The notes below the pieces were generated by a model. It was given only the letters and a program-made list of their open reading frames with translations. It did no database searches and had not been told where the DNA came from. Source: JAENWD01 sp963837165 (GTDB taxonomy: Bacteria; Acidobacteriota; Vicinamibacteria; Vicinamibacterales; JAENWD01). From it: a DNA stretch of 64,000 bases. Below, piece by piece: positions 35,806 to 44,147 of this stretch (position 1 is the first letter of the stretch; every line of letters begins with the position of its first letter). Where the stretch lies: assembly GCA_963837165.1 (NCBI GenBank), contig CAWIMD010000004.1, positions 186,001 through 250,000 on the forward strand, written 5' to 3'. A program made the position numbers and the translations under genes.

Positions 35806-36561
35806 ATGAAGACCTGCCCGTACTGCGCCGAACAGATCCAGGACGCCGCGATCAAGTGCCGCTTCTGCGGCTCGATGCTGACCGACGCGCCCCCGCCCCC
35901 CGCGGGTCCGGCCGGTGCCGGCCCCGACGCCCTGGCGGCGCCGCCGAAGACGGCGCCGCCCGGCGTGCTGCCTGGCACGAACCGCTCGTCGTGGCTCGCC
36001 GTCGGCATCGTCGTGGGCCTGCTCGCCGTGATCGTGCTGCTCGTGGCGATCGGGCGCTCCGGGAGCCAGGCGCCGGAGATCCGGACCACCGCCTCCGCCT
36101 CGACGGCCGCCGCGCTGGCGCCGGGAACGGCGACCGGTGAGGACTACCGCTTCCTCGATATTGCGTGGGGTGACTCGCGGGATGCGGTGCGGTCGGCGCT
36201 GGCCGCGCGCGGCTTCTCGTCGATCGAGCGCGACGAGGACGGCGACGATCAGTTCCAGGGGCGGGTGGACGGACGGGATGCGGGCGTGGCCGCGGCCTTC
36301 GCCGGCGGCAAGCTCGCCCGCGTGATGGTCGTGTTCCTGGAGCCGGATCGATCCGGCGGCCTGTACGAGCTCGCCCGCCGAACGCTGGCCACCGCGTACG
36401 GCACCCCGGCGCGACAGCAGGGGCTCGCCACGGTCTGGCCGGAGCGCCACGGCACTCTGGTGTGGGTCACCATGTCGACCGACACGCCGGCCGAGCGCCA
36501 CGTGACCGTGCGGTACGAATCGGCCGAGTGGCCGGCGGAATTGACCCGCCGGAAGAAGTAA
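35806..36561 (+). CDS. Zinc-ribbon single-pass membrane protein
   Basis: A 251-residue protein. A short N-terminal zinc ribbon has Cys4, Cys7, Cys18 and Cys21 (CPYC...CRFC). A Pro/Ala-rich linker follows, then one membrane helix (SWLAVGIVVGLLAVIVLLVA, about 66-85). The alpha/beta domain of about 140 residues (LDIAWGDSRDAVRSALAARG onward) on the far side resembles small domains found in envelope proteins but is not assigned. The ribosome site GGGAGG precedes ATG 35806. The function is unknown. It follows the S41 peptidase gene by 13 bases (counting its ancestral stop at 35792) and may be cotranscribed. Confidence 0.72.
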   Translation: MKTCPYCAEQIQDAAIKCRFCGSMLTDAPPPPAGPAGAGPDALAAPPKTAPPGVLPGTNRSSWLAVGIVVGLLAVIVLLVAIGRSGSQAPEIRTTASASTAAALAPGTATGEDYRFLDIAWGDSRDAVRSALAARGFSSIERDEDGDDQFQGRVDGRDAGVAAAFAGGKLARVMVVFLEPDRSGGLYELARRTLATAYGTPARQQGLATVWPERHGTLVWVTMSTDTPAERHVTVRYESAEWPAELTRRKK

Positions 36562-36571
36562 CGGGCCCCCG

Positions 36572-36931
36572 TCACTCGGCGAACGGCAATCGCCGATCGT
36601 TCCGCCGGGACGAGCCGAGCTGGCGCTGGCGCCGGCGCCGGTGCTGGAGGTCGGCCACCACGGCGGCCGACACCGACTCCGAGAGCTCGCGGAGCACCGC
36701 CGCGATCATGCGGTCCCGGCGGACCCCGAGATCGAGCGGGGCGGTGAACAGCTCCGAGACGTCCACGTCGAGCGCACCCGCAATCCGTTCCAGCGTCTCC
36801 GTGCTGCAGTGGCCGCCCTTCAACACGTGGAGCACCGTGCTGCGGCTGATCCCGGCCAGGCGCGCCAGCTCCTGGCGCGTCATCCCGCGTTCGCCGAGCA
36901 GCGCATGGATCGAATCCCGCCAGACGGTCAT
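36572..36931 (-). CDS. XRE-family HTH regulator
   Basis: A 119-residue protein beginning with a Cro/C1-type helix-turn-helix (MTRQELARLAGISRSTVLHV, then LKGGHCSTETLERIAGALDV). A helical linker follows, then an Arg-rich tail (LQHRRRRQRQLGSSRRNDRR) that is unusual for the family and may contact nucleic acid. It is convergent with the zinc-ribbon gene and lies upstream of the TonB receptor gene's 3' end across an octamer repeat. Its targets are unknown. Confidence 0.82.
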   Translation of the reverse strand: MTVWRDSIHALLGERGMTRQELARLAGISRSTVLHVLKGGHCSTETLERIAGALDVDVSELFTAPLDLGVRRDRMIAAVLRELSESVSAAVVADLQHRRRRQRQLGSSRRNDRRLPFAE

Positions 36932-36963
36932 GAGCGGGAGTCTATAACAAGGTGGGAGGAGCC

Positions 36964-37020
36964 CATCCTCCTATCCTCCTATCCTCCTATCCTCCTATCC
37001 TCCTATCCTCCTATCCTCCT
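36964..37020. repeat. Octamer array (CCTCCTAT), seven units
   Basis: Seven consecutive copies of ATCCTCCT fill the gap between the XRE gene and the 3' end of the TonB receptor gene; the last unit supplies two bases of that gene's stop codon. Each unit on the minus strand contains AGGAGGAT, which is itself ribosome-site-like. Confidence 0.85.
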
Positions 37021-40000
37021 AAAACGTGACCCGCGCACCGAGCTGCGCCAGCCGGCCGGAGGCGGCTGACAGGCTCCGGCCGAACGTGGGCCGGTCCACG
37101 AAGCTGTCGGGCAGTCCCAGGTTGGCGCGGTTCAACAGGTTGTAGACCTCGGCCCGGACCTCCAGCCGCCGGCTGCCCCCCAGCCCGATCGTCCGGACAA
37201 CGGCGGTATCGAGGCTGACGAACGCGGGGCCGATGAGGATGTTGCGACCGGCCGTCCCGAAGTGGTACGGCGGGGCCGCCAGGAACGCGCGCCCGTCATA
37301 GGTCACCGCGCCCGGCGTGCCGACCGGCACCTCGTCGGGCCGGTCGTAGCCGAACTGCCCACCCAGGTTGCCCGTGTTGCTGTTGTCCGTCGTGAGGCGC
37401 GGCGTGAACGGCCGGCCGGTTTCCGCGCTGAGGAGGGCGCTGACCTGCCAGCCGCGCCCCAGGCCGCCGTGACCAATCCGGGGCACCTGCCAGATGGCCG
37501 CCGCCACCAGCCGGTGCCGCACGTCGAAGTCGGAGAGCCCGCGCTCGAGCTCCGGGTGCGCGCTGTCCTGCGGGGTGTTGTCGTTGCCGTCGCTCGCCAG
37601 GAAGGCCGACTGGTTGTCGATGGACTTGCCCCAGGTCCAGACCCCACGCAGCCACAGCCCGTGCGCCTCGGGGCGCTCCACGCGGACCTCGAGTGCGTGG
37701 TAGACGGACGACCCGCTGGTGTCGATCCAGAGAATGTCCGCGTAGCCCGGGATCGGACGCCTCGCGTCCACCGGGCCCGGCGCCGGGGCCGGCTGATTGA
37801 GGTTGCGCTTGCTCACCAGGTGCACGCCGCGGGACCCGACCCAGCGCACGGCGATGCTGGTTCCACCGAGCCGCCCCTCGAGCCCGAGGCTGCCCTGATG
37901 CGCGTAGGCGACCGGAAAATCTGGCGCGAGCGAGTTGACCGACGCCGGGGGCTCGAAGCCGCCGGCCGCCGGAAACGGCACCGACGCCGTGGGGGCCGAT
38001 GCCCCGGGAACGTAGACGCGCAGGCCGAAGTACGGCGGGTTGAAGTAGAGCGCGGAGTTCTCGATCAGCGTGCCGCTGTCGTGGAAGATCCCGTACCCGC
38101 CGCGGAGCAGCAGCCGGCCGTCGTCGCGCAGGCTCCAGCTCACACCCACACGCGGCGCGAGGTTCAGCAGGCTCGTCGAGATCCCCGCGCGTGGCACGCC
38201 GTCCTGGCCCACCTGCCGGAGTGTGGCCGTGGCCGGATCGAAGATCGCCATGCGGTCCGCCGCGTCCACCGGCGCCGTGTTGAGCTCGTAGCGCACCCCC
38301 AGGTTCATCGTGAGCCGATCGGTCGGCCGCCAGTCGTCCTGTGCGAACAGATCGAGCGATGTCGTCCGGAGCGCCTGCGGGTTGTCGTTTCCGGCGAGCA
38401 GCGTGACCGTGGGCAGCCCGAGCAGCAGATCCGCGACGGCGTCGCCGGTGTAGGCGCCCTGAAAGCTCAACTGGCCCCGGGAGAACACGTGGTTGTAGCC
38501 GTCCGACTGGTAACGGCGCAGCTCCCCGCCCGCCTTGAGGAAGTGGCTGCCGCGATCGACGCTCACCGTGTCGCTCACGTGGAGGGTGGCCGTCCTCCGC
38601 ACCACCGGCAGCGACACGTCGTCGCCCACGGTGTCGACGCCGGTCACCACGACACCGGGGTACCCGAGGTCCGTGCTCCCGAGCGCGGGCCCGGTCATGC
38701 CCAGCAACGCGTACACATCCGTGCCCGCGTTGTCCGGCAGCACGTCGCGACCGAGGCGGTTCCAGCCGACCCGGAGGTCGTTGAACACGCGGAGGCCAAA
38801 GGCCTGCGTGAGTCCGACGGCGAGGTTGTGCGTGCCGTCCACGGTCCGCGTGCCGAAGCCGGGCAGGTTTCGTGAGGGCCCGGGGAACGGATCGTCCGTA
38901 TCGTCTCTGGCGAAGCTGTACCTGAAGAAGAGCGCGCGGCGATCGGAGAGGTGGTGGTCGGTGCGGACCGTGACCTTCCACGTGTCGTGGGGGATCAGCG
39001 GCGAGGAGACGAAGTTGCCGGCGGTCTCCGCCGACGTCGGATCGGGGTACAGCGCCGCCAGGGCCGCGCCGGTCGCGTCGATGCGCCCGGCGGGAATCCG
39101 GTTGCCCGGGAACGGCTCCGCCGTGGCGGGCTCGAGCACCGGCGTCGGGTTCAGGCTGAAGTCCCCCGCGCGCTCGGCGAGGGTCGGCACGCTGGCAACC
39201 CGCGTTTCCGCCGAGCGGTCACGCGTGCCTTCCACGCTCGCGAAGTAGAAGCTGGACCAGCGCTTCACGGGTCCGCCGATCGTGCCGCCGATCTGGGAGC
39301 GACGCCGGTAGGGCTCGGGCTGGTCGGACGGATCGAGCGGGCCGCGCGCCTCGAGCCAGCGGTCCCGGAAGAAGCCGTATGTCGAGCCGGTCGTCGTGTT
39401 GCTGCCCGACTTGACGACCACGTTGACCTGGGCGCCCGCATTCCGGCCGTACTGCGCGTCGTAGGTATTGGAGAGCAGCGTGAACTCCTGCACCGCGTCG
39501 AGGCTGGGCGTCACCAGCACGCGGTTCAGGAAGAGGTCGTTGTTGTCCACGCCGTCGAGCAGGAAGTTGTTCGACGCCTCGCGCGCGCCGGCGACGTTCA
39601 CCGGCGTGCCCCCCTCGCCCGACAGACGCGATCCGGGAGCCGGCGGCGCCGCGCCAGGGGCCTGCCACGCGTACTCCCCCACGTCGCGGCTGGCGACCGG
39701 CGTCATGGTGAGCACCTGGCCCTCGAACACCTCGCCGACGGCACCGGTGCCAGGACGCGCCTCAGCGGCCGCGGCGGTGACGCGGACGGTCTCGTCGACG
39801 CTGCCCGGCTCGAGTGTGACGTCGAACGTGCGCGTGGCGCCGGCTTCGAGGTGGAAGCGCTCGATCGACGCATGCCGGAAGCCGTCGTGCGTCGCGGTGA
39901 GAACGTAGTCGCCCGCCGGAAGCAGCGGGACGGCAACCGTGCCCCGGGCGGACGTGGTGGCCGAGCGGGCGACGAAGGTGGCCTGGTTCGTGACGGCGAT

Positions 40001-40147
40001 TCGAACGCCCGTCACGCGGGCGCCGCTCGGATCGGAGACCTCAATCAGGAGCGTCGCGGTCGCCGGCTGCGCCTGGGCGGGCCGAAGGCAGCCCCCGAGC
40101 GCGAGACCGACGGTGACAAGCACGCGAAGAACCCGATGGACCGGCAC
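37019..40147 (-). CDS. Oar-like TonB-dependent outer-membrane receptor
   Basis: A 1,042-residue receptor with signal peptide (LRVLVTVGLALGGCLRPAQA). A carboxypeptidase-regulatory-like domain lies at about 28-115 (IEVSDPSGARVTGVRIAVTN). A plug domain has NNFLLDGVDNNDLFLNRVLV and DAQYGRNAGAQVNVVVKSGS. The large barrel ends in SGRLAQLGARVTF, a C-terminal aromatic residue as expected for barrel assembly. Such Oar-like receptors are abundant in Acidobacteriota and import large or oligomeric substrates with TonB energy. The substrate is not evident; no TonB/ExbBD gene is in the window. The MBL/rhodanese gene diverges 73 bases away. Confidence 0.92.
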   Translation of the reverse strand: MPVHRVLRVLVTVGLALGGCLRPAQAQPATATLLIEVSDPSGARVTGVRIAVTNQATFVARSATTSARGTVAVPLLPAGDYVLTATHDGFRHASIERFHLEAGATRTFDVTLEPGSVDETVRVTAAAAEARPGTGAVGEVFEGQVLTMTPVASRDVGEYAWQAPGAAPPAPGSRLSGEGGTPVNVAGAREASNNFLLDGVDNNDLFLNRVLVTPSLDAVQEFTLLSNTYDAQYGRNAGAQVNVVVKSGSNTTTGSTYGFFRDRWLEARGPLDPSDQPEPYRRRSQIGGTIGGPVKRWSSFYFASVEGTRDRSAETRVASVPTLAERAGDFSLNPTPVLEPATAEPFPGNRIPAGRIDATGAALAALYPDPTSAETAGNFVSSPLIPHDTWKVTVRTDHHLSDRRALFFRYSFARDDTDDPFPGPSRNLPGFGTRTVDGTHNLAVGLTQAFGLRVFNDLRVGWNRLGRDVLPDNAGTDVYALLGMTGPALGSTDLGYPGVVVTGVDTVGDDVSLPVVRRTATLHVSDTVSVDRGSHFLKAGGELRRYQSDGYNHVFSRGQLSFQGAYTGDAVADLLLGLPTVTLLAGNDNPQALRTTSLDLFAQDDWRPTDRLTMNLGVRYELNTAPVDAADRMAIFDPATATLRQVGQDGVPRAGISTSLLNLAPRVGVSWSLRDDGRLLLRGGYGIFHDSGTLIENSALYFNPPYFGLRVYVPGASAPTASVPFPAAGGFEPPASVNSLAPDFPVAYAHQGSLGLEGRLGGTSIAVRWVGSRGVHLVSKRNLNQPAPAPGPVDARRPIPGYADILWIDTSGSSVYHALEVRVERPEAHGLWLRGVWTWGKSIDNQSAFLASDGNDNTPQDSAHPELERGLSDFDVRHRLVAAAIWQVPRIGHGGLGRGWQVSALLSAETGRPFTPRLTTDNSNTGNLGGQFGYDRPDEVPVGTPGAVTYDGRAFLAAPPYHFGTAGRNILIGPAFVSLDTAVVRTIGLGGSRRLEVRAEVYNLLNRANLGLPDSFVDRPTFGRSLSAASGRLAQLGARVTF

Positions 40148-40220
40148 CCTCTAGCGATTATAGGCCCCCTTCCCTATGATGAGAGGGCGCCGGCAGCGGG
40201 ACTGCCGGCAGGGAGCGAAC

Positions 40221-41649
40221 GTGCTGCTGGAGCGCTTCGAGGATCGTGGGCTGTCGCAGGTACTCGTATGCCGTCGGCTGCGAGGCGGCGGGCACGATCG
40301 CCATCGTCGATCCGCGCCGCGATCTCGACGTCTTCCTCGAGTTCGCCCACACGCGGGATCTGCGCATCACCCACGTGCTCGAGACGCACATCCACGCCGA
40401 CTTCGCCTCCGGCGCGCGTGAGCTGGCGGAGCGCACCGGCGCCGAGCTGTGGCTGTCCGCCTACGATGACGGTGAGCTGTACGAGGTGGCGTTCCCTCAC
40501 CGGCCGATGCACGACGGGGAAGCGCTGACACTGGGGCGGGTGCGGCTCGAGGCGCGTCACACCCCGGGCCACACACCCGAGCACCTGTCGTTTCTCGGCT
40601 TCGACATGGCGCGGGCGCCGACCGTGCCGCAGATCCTCCTGTCGGGCGACTTCCTTTTCGTCGGGTCGCTGGGACGACCCGACCTCATCGGCGAGGCGGC
40701 AACGCTGCGGCTGGCCGGCGAGCTGTACGACAGCGTCACCCGGGTGCTGCCGCCGCTGGGCGACCTGCTCGAGATTCACCCGGCGCACGGGGCCGGATCG
40801 ATGTGCGGATCCGGCATGAGCGCCAGACCCATGTCCACGCTGGGCTACGAGCGGATTGCCAATCCGTACCTCCGGAAGGGACTGAGCCGCGAGCAGTTCA
40901 TCGCGGAGATCCTCGAGCACGTGCCGCCCTTCCCGCCGTACTACACGCGGATGAAGGTCCTGAACTCGCGCGGAGCGCCGGGCGTGGATCCGCTGCCGGG
41001 CCTCGAGCCGCTGCCGGCGCGCGAGTTCCACGCCAGGATCCGGAGCGGCTGCGTCGTCATCGATCTGCGGGATCAGCTGTCGTTCGGGGCGGGCCACGTC
41101 CCCGGCGCGTTCGGCATTGGCGCGGCGGGCAGCCTGTCCATGTGGGCGGCCTGGGTCGTGCCGTACGAGACGCCGCTCCTCCTGGTCGCCTCCGACGCGG
41201 CTCAGGCCGACGAGGCAGTCCGCGCCCTGGTACGTGTGGGGCTGGACGGCGTGGAGGGCTACCTGGACGGCGGCATGGAGTCGTGGATGGCGGCCGGCTA
41301 CGATGTCGCCCACACCCGGCAGGCCGCCGCGAACGACGTGGCCGGCGACATGCGCCGCGGGCACCTGCAGGTGCTGGACGTCCGGTCGGACGAGGAGTGG
41401 AAGAGCGGACACGTGCCGCACGCCACCCACCTGATGGCGGGGTATCTCGCCGAGCGCGCCTGGTCGCTGCCGCGCGAAGGGACGACGCTGGCGATCATGT
41501 GCGCGACGGGCTATCGATCGACCGTCGCCGCCAGCGTGCTCGAGCGGGCCGGGTTCACCAACCTGCTGAACGTCACGGGCGGCATGGGCGCCTGGCAGCA
41601 CGCGGGGCTGCCCGTCGAAACGGGGTCAGACCCCGTTAAGAGCTTGTAA
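40221..41649 (+). CDS. Metallo-beta-lactamase / double-rhodanese protein (persulfide dioxygenase-like), N-terminal frameshift
   Basis: The protein should begin at GTG 40221 as MLLERFEDRGLSQ and continue YSYAVGCEAAGTIAIVDPRR. An extra G at about 40257-40261 (TCGCAGGTACTC) puts these parts in different frames, so an annotation would start late at ATG 40246. Downstream all is intact: metal motif HIHADF with THIHAD, His in HTPGHTPEHL, Asp in SGDFLFVGSLGRPDL, then two rhodanese domains, the second with active Cys in IMCATGYRS. This layout is that of sulfur-handling glutathione persulfide dioxygenase/rhodanese proteins. Its last residues (ETGSDPVKSL) come from a palindromic DNA repeat. Confidence 0.85.
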
Positions 41650-41708
41650 AATCGCGGCAGATTCTGCGTACTCGACCGCGCCGCCCCCGGATCAGAGGGT
41701 CAGACCCC
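41619..41708. repeat. Paired GGGGTCAGACCCC palindromes before the rhamnose ABC operon
   Basis: A perfect 19-base palindrome, AACGGGGTCAGACCCCGTT (41619-41637), lies in the end of the MBL/rhodanese gene. A second copy, GGGTCAGACCCC (41697-41708), ends four bases before the ATG of the ABC ATPase and overlaps its ribosome-site region (GAGGG). They could be operators or an RNA hairpin covering the start. Confidence 0.7.
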
Positions 41709-41712
41709 ATTC

Positions 41713-43197
41713 ATGCTGACCGCCACCCACCTCGCGCGCAGTTTCAGCGGCATCCGGGCGCTGACGGATGCATCGATGGAGGTGCAGGCGGGCGAAATCC
41801 ACGCGCTCGTCGGCGAAAACGGCGCCGGCAAGTCGACCCTGGTCAACATCCTCACCGGCGCGCTCGCACCGGATGCCGGACGCGTCGTGCTCGACGGCGC
41901 CGCCGTCGTGACGTTCACGCCCCAGGAAGCCCGGCGCCTCGGCATCGTCGCCATCCACCAGCACCCGGCCCTGTTCCCGGACCTGAGCGTGGCCGAGAAC
42001 CTCGCCATCGGCCTCGAGGACACGCGCTGGTGGGCGCGGGTGGACTGGCGGCAGCGGCGGGCGCGGGCGCGCGACCTGCTCGCCTCCGTCGGCGCCCGCA
42101 TCGACGTGGATCGCGAGGCGGCCGCCCTGAGCCTGCCCGAGCAGCAGCTCGTGGAGATCGCACGCGCGCTCGGGACGAGGGCCCGCGTCCTGCTGCTCGA
42201 CGAGCCCACCGCGTCGCTCACGCCCCAGGAAGTGGACCGGCTGTTCGCGCTGCTGGCCGGGCTGAAGGCATCCGGCACCGCGATCGTCTACATTTCGCAC
42301 CGGCTGGAGGAGCTGCCGCGCCTGGCCGACCGCGTCACGGTGCTGCGCGACGGGCGGACCGTGGGAACCCATCCGATGTCGGAGGTCGACCACGCACGCC
42401 TGATCAAACTGATGGTCGGGCGAGAGGTCGCCTCCGTGTATCCGCCCCGTGACGTGCGGATCGGGGAGCCGGTGCTCGAAGTCGATCGGCTGACCTCGAC
42501 CGGCGCGGGCATCCACGACGTGAGCCTGACCGTCCGCCAGGGGGAAATTGTCGGCCTGGCCGGACTGGTCGGCGCAGGGCGCACCGAGCTCGCGCGCGTG
42601 CTGTTCGGGCTCGAGGCGATCGACTCGGGGACCGTGCGGCTGGGCGGACGTCTCCTGGCGCCGCGCTCGCCCGCCGAGGCCATCGCCGCCGGGGTCGCGT
42701 ACCTGCCCGAGGACCGCCGCCGGCACGGGGTGATCCTGGATCTGCCGGTCTCGGCGAACCTCACGCTCGCCACGCTGTCGTACGTGTCGCACCGCGGGCT
42801 CATCGATCGCAGCGAAGAGTCCGCCGTCGCGAGACGGCTCGTGCAGGCGCTCGCCATCAAGACCCCGTCGGTGGACGCGCCGGTCCGCCAGCTCTCCGGC
42901 GGCAACCAGCAGAAGGTGGCGCTCGGGCGCTGGCTCGTCGAGCCGCCGCGCCTCCTCGTGCTCGACGAGCCGACGCAGGGCGTGGACGTGGGCGCGAAGG
43001 CGGAGATCCACCGGCTGATCGGCGCGCTGGCCAGGGACGGGATGGCCGTGCTGATGATCTCGTCGGAGCTGACGGAAGTGCTCGGCATGAGCGACCGCAT
43101 CGTCGTGATGCGGGAAGGGACCACGACGGCCGCCTTCACGCGGGATGAGGCCACGCCCGAGCGCGTGATGGCCGCGGCGTTCGGGACGGCCGCGTGA
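41713..43197 (+). CDS. Sugar ABC transporter ATPase, two ATP-binding domains (rhamnose type inferred)
   Basis: A 494-residue double ATPase of the RbsA/XylG/RhaT type. Domain 1 has Walker A GENGAGKST (34-42), signature LSLPEQQ and Walker B VLLLDEP. Domain 2 lacks a canonical Walker A (GLVGAGRTE), normal for the family, and has signature LSGGNQQK and VLDEPTQGVD. It drives import through the two downstream permeases. The adjacent L-rhamnonate dehydratase makes L-rhamnose the most likely sugar. A GGGTCAGACCCC palindrome sits four bases before the ATG. The next gene starts within its stop codon (GTGA). Confidence 0.9.
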   Translation: MLTATHLARSFSGIRALTDASMEVQAGEIHALVGENGAGKSTLVNILTGALAPDAGRVVLDGAAVVTFTPQEARRLGIVAIHQHPALFPDLSVAENLAIGLEDTRWWARVDWRQRRARARDLLASVGARIDVDREAAALSLPEQQLVEIARALGTRARVLLLDEPTASLTPQEVDRLFALLAGLKASGTAIVYISHRLEELPRLADRVTVLRDGRTVGTHPMSEVDHARLIKLMVGREVASVYPPRDVRIGEPVLEVDRLTSTGAGIHDVSLTVRQGEIVGLAGLVGAGRTELARVLFGLEAIDSGTVRLGGRLLAPRSPAEAIAAGVAYLPEDRRRHGVILDLPVSANLTLATLSYVSHRGLIDRSEESAVARRLVQALAIKTPSVDAPVRQLSGGNQQKVALGRWLVEPPRLLVLDEPTQGVDVGAKAEIHRLIGALARDGMAVLMISSELTEVLGMSDRIVVMREGTTTAAFTRDEATPERVMAAAFGTAA

Positions 43198-44147
43198 TCC
43201 GCCTGCCGCTGGCCGGCGCGCGCGAGCGGCCGGCGGCGCTGGCGCTCCTCGTCTTCGGCGTGGTGCTGGCCGCGGCCGCGCCGGGCTTCTTCTCTCCCGC
43301 CAACCTCCGCGACGTGCTCATGGCGAACGCCGCGGTCCAGATCGTCGCCGTCGGGATGACCCTGGTGATCCTGACCGGCGAGGTGGACGTGTCGGTGGGC
43401 GCGATGTTCGGCGTGTGCGCGGTCGTCGTGGGCGCGCTGGCGCGGGACGGCGTGCCGATGCCGGTGGCCGCGTGCGCCGCGGTGGCCGCCGGCGCGGCCA
43501 TCGGCCTCGTCAACGGCGCCTGCGTCGGCGGGCTCGGCCTGCCGTCCATCGTGGTCACGCTGGGAACCCTCGCCATCCTCCGCGACGGCCTCCGCTGGGC
43601 CACCGAGGGCGCCTGGATCCGCAACCTGCCGGCGAGCTTCCAGTGGCTCGGCCTGGGCCAGGCCGGGGGCGAGGTCGTCATCATCGCGAGCACCGTGACG
43701 GTCGTGGTCGTGGTCGGCCTCGGGCTCAGGCGGCTCCACGCCGGGCGGGCCGTCTACGCCAGCGGCAGCGATCGCGAATCGGCCCGGCTCTCCGGGCTCG
43801 GGCCTCGCGCCGTCGTCACCGGCGTGTTCGTGGCGGCCGGCGCGCTCACCGGCGCCGCGGCCGTGTTGAATGCCGTCCGGTTCGCCGAAGTGCCCGGCGT
43901 GTCGGGCGTCGGCCTGGAGCTGCGGGTGATTGCCGCGGTGATTGTCGGCGGCACCGCCATCTCGGGCGGCCGCGGCTCGATGCTCGGCACGGTGCTCGGC
44001 GTCGCCCTGCTCGGCGCGATCGGGACGGGCCTCACCTTCCTCGGCATCAGCGCCTACTGGGAGCGCGCGCTGCAGGGCGGCATCATCCTGGCCGCCATCT
44101 TCGCGGACCGCGGCGCCTCCCGGCCGCGCGGTCGGGACCGTACGTGA
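43194..44147 (+). CDS. Sugar ABC transporter permease (RbsC/RhaP-like)
   Basis: A 317-residue inner-membrane permease of the ribose/rhamnose family with eight to ten hydrophobic segments. Family blocks are VAVGMTLVILTGEVDVSVGA, LPSIVVTLGTLAILRDGLRW, and the coupling region IAAVIVGGTAISGGRGSMLG. GTG 43194 overlaps the ATPase stop (GTGA), and its own stop overlaps the next permease start in the same way. It forms the channel with the following permease. It has no separate signal sequence. Confidence 0.9.
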   Translation: MIRLPLAGARERPAALALLVFGVVLAAAAPGFFSPANLRDVLMANAAVQIVAVGMTLVILTGEVDVSVGAMFGVCAVVVGALARDGVPMPVAACAAVAAGAAIGLVNGACVGGLGLPSIVVTLGTLAILRDGLRWATEGAWIRNLPASFQWLGLGQAGGEVVIIASTVTVVVVVGLGLRRLHAGRAVYASGSDRESARLSGLGPRAVVTGVFVAAGALTGAAAVLNAVRFAEVPGVSGVGLELRVIAAVIVGGTAISGGRGSMLGTVLGVALLGAIGTGLTFLGISAYWERALQGGIILAAIFADRGASRPRGRDRT

